The position numbers and the translations under genes are program-made. Below, one piece after another: positions 4,608 through 8,505 of a DNA stretch of 8,505 nt; the first letter of the stretch is position 1; the number at the start of each line of letters is the position of its first letter. The stretch spans positions 1 through 8,505 of the forward strand of contig CAZFJN010000058.1 in NCBI GenBank assembly GCA_964519595.1, given 5' to 3'. Origin of the DNA: JANRKF01 sp964519595 (GTDB lineage Bacteria > Pseudomonadota > Alphaproteobacteria > Rickettsiales > SXRF01). The notes below the pieces were generated by a model that made no database searches, had not been told where the DNA came from, and was given only the letters and a program-made list of their open reading frames with translations.

Positions 4608-6188
4608 ATGGCAAAAGCACCGAAGAAAAACGCATCAGGAACAACGCCAGACTTTGAACAAAAGCTCTGGGCGGCGGCGGATAAAATGCGCGGGCATATG
4701 GACCCAGCGGAATATAAGCATATCGCGCTTGGGCTGATTTTCTTAAAATATATCTCTGATGCTTTTGAAGAAAAATACACGATTATCAAGGCAGAGGGCG
4801 GCAATCCCGAAGATAGAGACGAATATCTCGCTGATAATATTTTCTGGGTTCCTTCAAAGGCTCGCTGGTCTTTGATTCAGGGGCAGGCAAAATCGCCAAC
4901 TATCGGCAAGGTAATTGATGATGCCATGCACGCGCTGGAAATTGAGAACACGGATTTGAAAGGCGTACTGCCGCAAAACTATGCTCGGCAAGGCTTAGAT
5001 AAACAGCGTTTGGGTGAATTGATTGACCTCATCAGCTCAATCGGCATGGGCGATAGCGCAAACCGCAGCAAAGACATTTTGGGGCAAGCCTATGAATATT
5101 TCCTCAATCGTTTTGCCAGCGCAGAGGGCAAGGGCGGCGGGGAATTCTATACGCCACAATCAGTGGTGGGCTTGCTGGTAGAAATGCTGGAGCCATATAA
5201 AGGGCGCGTTTACGACCCTTGCTGCGGCTCTGGCGGTATGTTCGTCCAGTCAGAAAAATTTGTTGAGCAACACGATGGTAGCCGTGATGATATTTCGGTT
5301 TATGGGCAGGAATCCAACCATACCACATGGCGACTTTGCCGCATGAATTTGGCGATTCGTGGCATTTCCAGCAATATCGGCGGCAGCAATGCTGACACTT
5401 TCCACAATGATCTGCACAAAGATTTGCAGGCGGATTACATCCTTGCCAACCCACCGTTTAATATCTCTGATTGGGGCGGCGAGCGTTTGCGTGATGATGT
5501 GCGCTGGAAATACGGCGTGCCTCCTGTAAACAATGCCAACTTTGCATGGTTGCAACATATCATGCACCATCTTAAGCCCAACGGCGTGGCGGGTGTAGTG
5601 CTGGCGAATGGCTCCATGAGCTCCAACACCAGCGGTGAAGGCGAAATCCGCCAGAAAATGATTGAAGGTGACTGGGTGGATTGCATGGTGGCATTGCCTG
5701 GGCAGCTTTTTTATTCAACGCAAATTCCTGTATGCCTGTGGTTTTTATCCAAAGGGCGCAGCAATGGCTTGGTGGCAAAAGGCAAGCTGCGTGATAGGCG
5801 CGGCGAAATTTTGTTCATAGATGCTCGCAAGCTGGGGCATATGGTTGACCGCACACGCCGCGAGTTTGACGCTGAAAAAGATATTAAATATATCGCCGAT
5901 GCTTACCACGCATGGCGCGGCGAGGAAGTAACTCATGAAGCCTTCAAAAAAGGCTATCAGGATATTGCAGGCTTCTGCAAATCGGCAACTTTGAAGGACG
6001 TTAAAGAGCATGGCTACGTGCTCACCCCTGGGCGATATGTTGGCACGGAAGAGCTAGAAGATGACGCTGAATCATTTGACGAAAAAATGAAACGGCTGAC
6101 AGCGCAGCTAGAGGCGCAAATGTCGCAAGCGCATATGCTGGATAACGAAATCAAAAAACAGTTGGCTAAAGTGGGGTATAAATTATGA
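4608..6188 (+). CDS. hsdM: Type I restriction-modification DNA methyltransferase subunit M
   Basis: The 526-residue product has the N-terminal HsdM helical domain (about 14-150, with FEQKLWAAADKMRGHMDPAEYKHIALGLIFLKYISD), then the N6-adenine methyltransferase core. GGGEFYTPQSVV (176-187) precedes motif I, YDPCCGSGGMF (202-212), which binds S-adenosylmethionine. Motif IV NPPF is at 281-284. The C-terminal end (485-526) is a charged helix likely to contact HsdS. In the family, two HsdM and one HsdS form the methylase, which protects host DNA and joins HsdR for restriction. Length is normal and no key residue is missing. It starts 2 bases after the ribbon-helix-helix gene and its TGA overlaps the next ATG (ATGA, 6185-6188), so translation is coupled to the HEPN-like gene instead of directly to hsdS. 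Confidence 0.96.
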   Translation: MAKAPKKNASGTTPDFEQKLWAAADKMRGHMDPAEYKHIALGLIFLKYISDAFEEKYTIIKAEGGNPEDRDEYLADNIFWVPSKARWSLIQGQAKSPTIGKVIDDAMHALEIENTDLKGVLPQNYARQGLDKQRLGELIDLISSIGMGDSANRSKDILGQAYEYFLNRFASAEGKGGGEFYTPQSVVGLLVEMLEPYKGRVYDPCCGSGGMFVQSEKFVEQHDGSRDDISVYGQESNHTTWRLCRMNLAIRGISSNIGGSNADTFHNDLHKDLQADYILANPPFNISDWGGERLRDDVRWKYGVPPVNNANFAWLQHIMHHLKPNGVAGVVLANGSMSSNTSGEGEIRQKMIEGDWVDCMVALPGQLFYSTQIPVCLWFLSKGRSNGLVAKGKLRDRRGEILFIDARKLGHMVDRTRREFDAEKDIKYIADAYHAWRGEEVTHEAFKKGYQDIAGFCKSATLKDVKEHGYVLTPGRYVGTEELEDDAESFDEKMKRLTAQLEAQMSQAHMLDNEIKKQLAKVGYKL

Positions 6189-6586
6189 GCGATGAACTGA
6201 ATTTAGAACCGCTAGAAAAAGCGTGCGAACAACTGACAAAAGGCTTGGAAAAAATCCAAACAAACCTTGATGATGAGCTGTGGCGCGATGGCGTTATTCA
6301 GCGGTTTGAATACACGATGGATTTGGCGTGGAAGCTGATTCAGCGATATTTGAAAACCGTTGCGCAGGTGGATGAGGCGGTTATCCGCAGTAAAAAAGAC
6401 CTTTTCCGCGAGGCAGCGCGCTTAAAAATTATTCCTGATGCCGAAAAATGGATTGGTCATTACGACGCAAGGAATGAAACCTCGCACACCTATAATTCAG
6501 AAACGGCAAAAACCGTATTTGAACGTGCAGAAATGTTTTTGCCCGATGCCAAAAAACTGCTGGAGGCTTTGCGGGATGCAAATTGA
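6185..6586 (+). CDS. HEPN-fold nucleotidyltransferase-partner protein (HI0074 family), possible RNase toxin
   Basis: The 133-residue all-helical product matches the 'nucleotidyltransferase substrate binding' family (HI0074 type), with FEYTMDLAWKLIQRYLK at 41-57 and ARNETSHTYN at 95-104. The latter is an intact RX4HXY motif: Arg96, His101, Tyr103. In HEPN RNases the Arg/His pair is catalytic. In characterised HEPN/MNT pairs the MNT partner adds AMP to the nearby Tyr and silences the toxin; that this happens here is inference. The gene overlaps hsdM by 4 bases and the MNT-HsdS gene by 11, so all three are translated together. It is of normal length and belongs with the MNT domain encoded next. 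An alternative is a non-toxic binding partner, as originally proposed for HI0074. Confidence 0.88.
   Translation: MSDELNLEPLEKACEQLTKGLEKIQTNLDDELWRDGVIQRFEYTMDLAWKLIQRYLKTVAQVDEAVIRSKKDLFREAARLKIIPDAEKWIGHYDARNETSHTYNSETAKTVFERAEMFLPDAKKLLEALRDAN
6562..6566 (+). promoter_or_regulatory. Shine-Dalgarno GGAGG setting the start of the MNT-HsdS fusion
   Basis: GGAGG lies 9 bases before the ATG at 6576, within the end of the HEPN-like gene. It supports this start over the in-frame ATG at 6438, which would add 46 residues that merely read the HEPN gene out of frame. Confidence 0.7.
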
Positions 6587-8183
6587 TGTGCGACCAGATC
6601 ACCTTGAGATTATAAAAAATGCACTGAAATTGCACGTGCCTGACCGTAAGGTCGTGGCTTTCGGCTCGCGGGTGAAATGGACTGCACGAGATACGTCTGA
6701 CCTTGATTTATGCGTTATGGGCGATGATAAAATATCGTTTGAAACGCTGGCGGCACTACGAAACGAATTAAGCGATTCCAACCTACCATACAAAGTGGAT
6801 GTGATAGACTGGGCAAGCATTGCGCCTGATTTTAGAAAGATAGTTTCTGCGCAGTGTTATGAAATAAAATCAGCCGAGGATAAAGGCTGGAGCTACAAAC
6901 GCCTTTCGGATGCTGCGTTAATCAATCCGCCAGTAAAACTTGCAAAAGATAATGTTTATCCTTTTGTGGATATGGCGGCGATTGAGGTGGGCAGAAAGTT
7001 TGTGGAGCCATCCGAACAACGCCCATATTCAGGCGGTGGCTCAAAGTTTGCGCATGGAGATACGCTTTTAGCTAGAATAACCCCATGCCTTGAAAATGGC
7101 AAGATTGCTATGTTTCGTGGCGGCGCTGAGCATGAAGTTGCGCATGGCTCAACTGAATTTATTGTTTTTCGTGGTCGCCCAGAGGTTAGCGATAGCCAAT
7201 TCATATATTACTTGGTTACGTCCCAAGAAGTTAGAGCTTTTGCAATAGCTCAAATGACTGGCTCATCTGGTAGGCAACGTGTGCCAACCTCTGCATTTGA
7301 CCACATCACAGTGGGCTTGCCGCCATTGCCAGAACAAAAAGCGATAGCGAACCTGTTGCAAAAACTAGATGATAAAATTGAGCTGAATAACAAAATGAAT
7401 GAAACGCTGGAGGCAACGGCGCAGGCGTTGTTCAAAAGTTGGTTTGTGGATTTTGAGCCTGTAAAAGCAAAAATGGAGGGGCGCAAACCCGAAGGGCTAA
7501 CCGCAGAACTCGCCGCCCTGTTTCCCGATAAACTCGTCGATTCCCCCCTCGGTCAAATCCCGCAAGGTTGGAAGGTGGACGAAATAGGAAATCTGTTAGA
7601 AGCCATTGGCGGAACAACTCCAAGCACCACCGAACCTTCATACTGGGAAGGCGGCACATTATGCTGGGCAACACCTAAAGATTTGTCTTCAATATCTTCT
7701 CATGTTCTTTTGGATACGGAAAGAAAAGTAACCGAGAAAGGATTGCTTAAAATAAGCTCTGGCTTATTACCCGCTGGCACTGTTCTTTTGTCTTCCCGTG
7801 CCCCGATTGGATATTTGGTTGTTAGCGAGGTTCCAGTAGCTATTAATCAAGGTTTTATTGCAATGAAACCAAAGGGAATTGTAGGAACTCAGTATATCCT
7901 GCATTGGACTATACAAAATATGGAATCCATTAAGAGTCGTGCCAACGGTTCAACATTCCAAGAGATAAGTAAAAAAGCATTCCGCCCAATTTTGGCATTA
8001 CTTCCAAAAAAAGAATTGCTTGCTGAATTTGAAAAAACAGCAGGAGCATTACACAATCGTGTGGTGGAGAATCTAAGGCAGAATCAGAGATTGATATTAA
8101 CCCGCGATACACTACTGCCCAAGCTCATTTCTGGTGAACTGCGGGTGGGTGATGCTGCATCCAGAATCAAGGAGGCGGTATGA
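6576..8183 (+). CDS. hsdS: MNT nucleotidyltransferase fused to type I specificity subunit HsdS
   Basis: From the ATG at 6576 the product has 535 residues in two parts. Residues 1-100 are a minimal nucleotidyltransferase: VVAFGSRVKWTARDTSDLDL holds GSX10DXD (Gly30, Ser31, Asp42, Asp44), with a likely third Asp at 75 in KVDVIDW. Residues 104-535 are a complete HsdS: TRD1 (about 104-247), a central conserved region LPPLPEQKAIANLLQKLDDKI (248-268) to SWFVDFEPVKAKMEG (288-302), TRD2 (about 327-478), and the C-terminal conserved helix ending LLPKLISGELRV (513-524). HsdS picks the bipartite DNA target and holds two HsdM. No ATG, GTG or TTG codon occurs at the domain joint (95-110), so HsdS is not made separately from a nearby start. 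The usual form of each part is a separate protein. The joint is direct, without a long linker. Confidence 0.92.
   Translation: MQIDVRPDHLEIIKNALKLHVPDRKVVAFGSRVKWTARDTSDLDLCVMGDDKISFETLAALRNELSDSNLPYKVDVIDWASIAPDFRKIVSAQCYEIKSAEDKGWSYKRLSDAALINPPVKLAKDNVYPFVDMAAIEVGRKFVEPSEQRPYSGGGSKFAHGDTLLARITPCLENGKIAMFRGGAEHEVAHGSTEFIVFRGRPEVSDSQFIYYLVTSQEVRAFAIAQMTGSSGRQRVPTSAFDHITVGLPPLPEQKAIANLLQKLDDKIELNNKMNETLEATAQALFKSWFVDFEPVKAKMEGRKPEGLTAELAALFPDKLVDSPLGQIPQGWKVDEIGNLLEAIGGTTPSTTEPSYWEGGTLCWATPKDLSSISSHVLLDTERKVTEKGLLKISSGLLPAGTVLLSSRAPIGYLVVSEVPVAINQGFIAMKPKGIVGTQYILHWTIQNMESIKSRANGSTFQEISKKAFRPILALLPKKELLAEFEKTAGALHNRVVENLRQNQRLILTRDTLLPKLISGELRVGDAASRIKEAV
8169..8175 (+). promoter_or_regulatory. 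Strong Shine-Dalgarno AAGGAGG before the DUF4365 gene
   Basis: AAGGAGG lies 4 bases before the ATG at 8180, inside the last codons of the MNT-HsdS gene. The spacing is short, but the second ATG at 8216 lacks such a site, so 8180 is preferred. Confidence 0.6.
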
Positions 8184-8505
8184 GCGGAGGTGCTTTGATT
8201 GCCCCTAAAACTCGTATGGAACAATTATCGGTTTCGTATGTTCATGCTATTGCATCCTACTGTGGCTTTGGAGCGGATGTTCCAAAAGTAGATCACGACA
8301 GCGTGGATATAACAGTTACTAGCTCTGCTGGCAAAAAGCCAAAACTGGATATTCAGTTGAAGGCAACCGCTCAAATAGATGTTGCTGCCACGACAGAATT
8401 TTCATTCCCATTATCAGTAAAGAATTACAATGAGTTGCGGGGAGAAACCATATCTCCACGCATCCTTGTTGTTTTGTGTATGCCTAGCAATCAAGATGAG
8501 TGGCT
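8180..8505 (+). CDS. DUF4365-domain protein, C-terminus beyond window
   Basis: The frame is open from the ATG at 8180 to the window end (108 codons). It overlaps the hsdS stop by 4 bases (ATGA). The visible part fits the DUF4365 family: a leading helix EQLSVSYVHAIASYCGF (14-30), VDHDSVDITV (37-46), LDIQLKAT (56-63), then FSFPLSVKNYNEL (75-86) and PRILVVLCMP (93-102). The spacing of Asp43 and Gln59-Leu-Lys61 resembles a PD-(D/E)XK nuclease core with a QXK variant; this is my reading of the pattern, not proven. DUF4365 genes often sit in defence loci. It occupies a place where hsdR might be expected, so it is either an accessory protein or the nuclease-like end of something larger. Confidence 0.7.
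   Translation, partial: MSGGALIAPKTRMEQLSVSYVHAIASYCGFGADVPKVDHDSVDITVTSSAGKKPKLDIQLKATAQIDVAATTEFSFPLSVKNYNELRGETISPRILVVLCMPSNQDEW

Noticed and set aside
5104..5686. Several minus-strand open frames inside hsdM
   Set aside because: Cysteine- and proline-rich shadows of the conserved methyltransferase core, with no independent support.
6438..6575. Longer start for the MNT-HsdS gene
   Set aside because: The extra 46 residues read the HEPN gene in another frame, are unlike the MNT family, and the GGAGG before 6576 fits the shorter form.
1..8505. tRNA, rRNA, CRISPR array or insertion-sequence ends
   Set aside because: Reading through both strands showed no cloverleaf, no regularly spaced 25-40 base repeats and no paired terminal repeats flanking a transposase; a covariance search was not possible.

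Overview
The window looks like one end of an integrated mobile element in a bacterium, probably a Gram-negative proteobacterium of middling G+C content. The lineage is inferred only from gene families and codon use, and I cannot name a genus. Genes are tightly packed with many ATGA stop/start overlaps, and no rRNA, tRNA, CRISPR array or classical insertion sequence was seen.

Left half, minus strand (about 4195 down to 1): a mobility and replication operon. It reads, in order of transcription, an unknown 134-residue protein that may be a winged helix, an unknown 57-residue protein, a SpoVG-family protein cut short by an in-frame TAG, a replication initiator of the phage/plasmid gene II/X family (filamentous-phage pII-like), a DUF488-family protein, a doubtful 83-residue ORF overlying a terminator-like hairpin and short repeats, and a large serine recombinase whose C-terminal end lies beyond base 1. 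A rolling-circle-type Rep with a large serine recombinase suggests an integrative element with a replicating phase. No virion or conjugation gene is visible.

Centre (4127-4422): a 296-base divergent control region. It holds a good minus-strand promoter, an 8-bp inverted repeat flanking that promoter's expected start point, one copy of a 14-bp sequence that recurs in front of the DUF488 gene, and three 9-bp near-palindromic repeats at an exact 12-bp period. The last resemble an operator for the ribbon-helix-helix protein encoded just downstream.

Right half, plus strand (4423 to 8505): a type I restriction-modification operon of unusual make-up. It encodes a ribbon-helix-helix regulator, HsdM (N6-adenine methyltransferase), a HEPN/HI0074-type protein with an intact RX4HXY motif, a single polypeptide fusing an MNT nucleotidyltransferase (intact GSX10DXD) to a complete two-TRD HsdS, and the start of a DUF4365 protein. 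No hsdR is visible; it may lie beyond 8505. The most notable feature is the HEPN/MNT toxin-antitoxin-like pair wired between hsdM and hsdS, with the nucleotidyltransferase joined covalently to the specificity subunit. My inference is that this couples the HEPN RNase's neutralisation to presence of the methylation complex.
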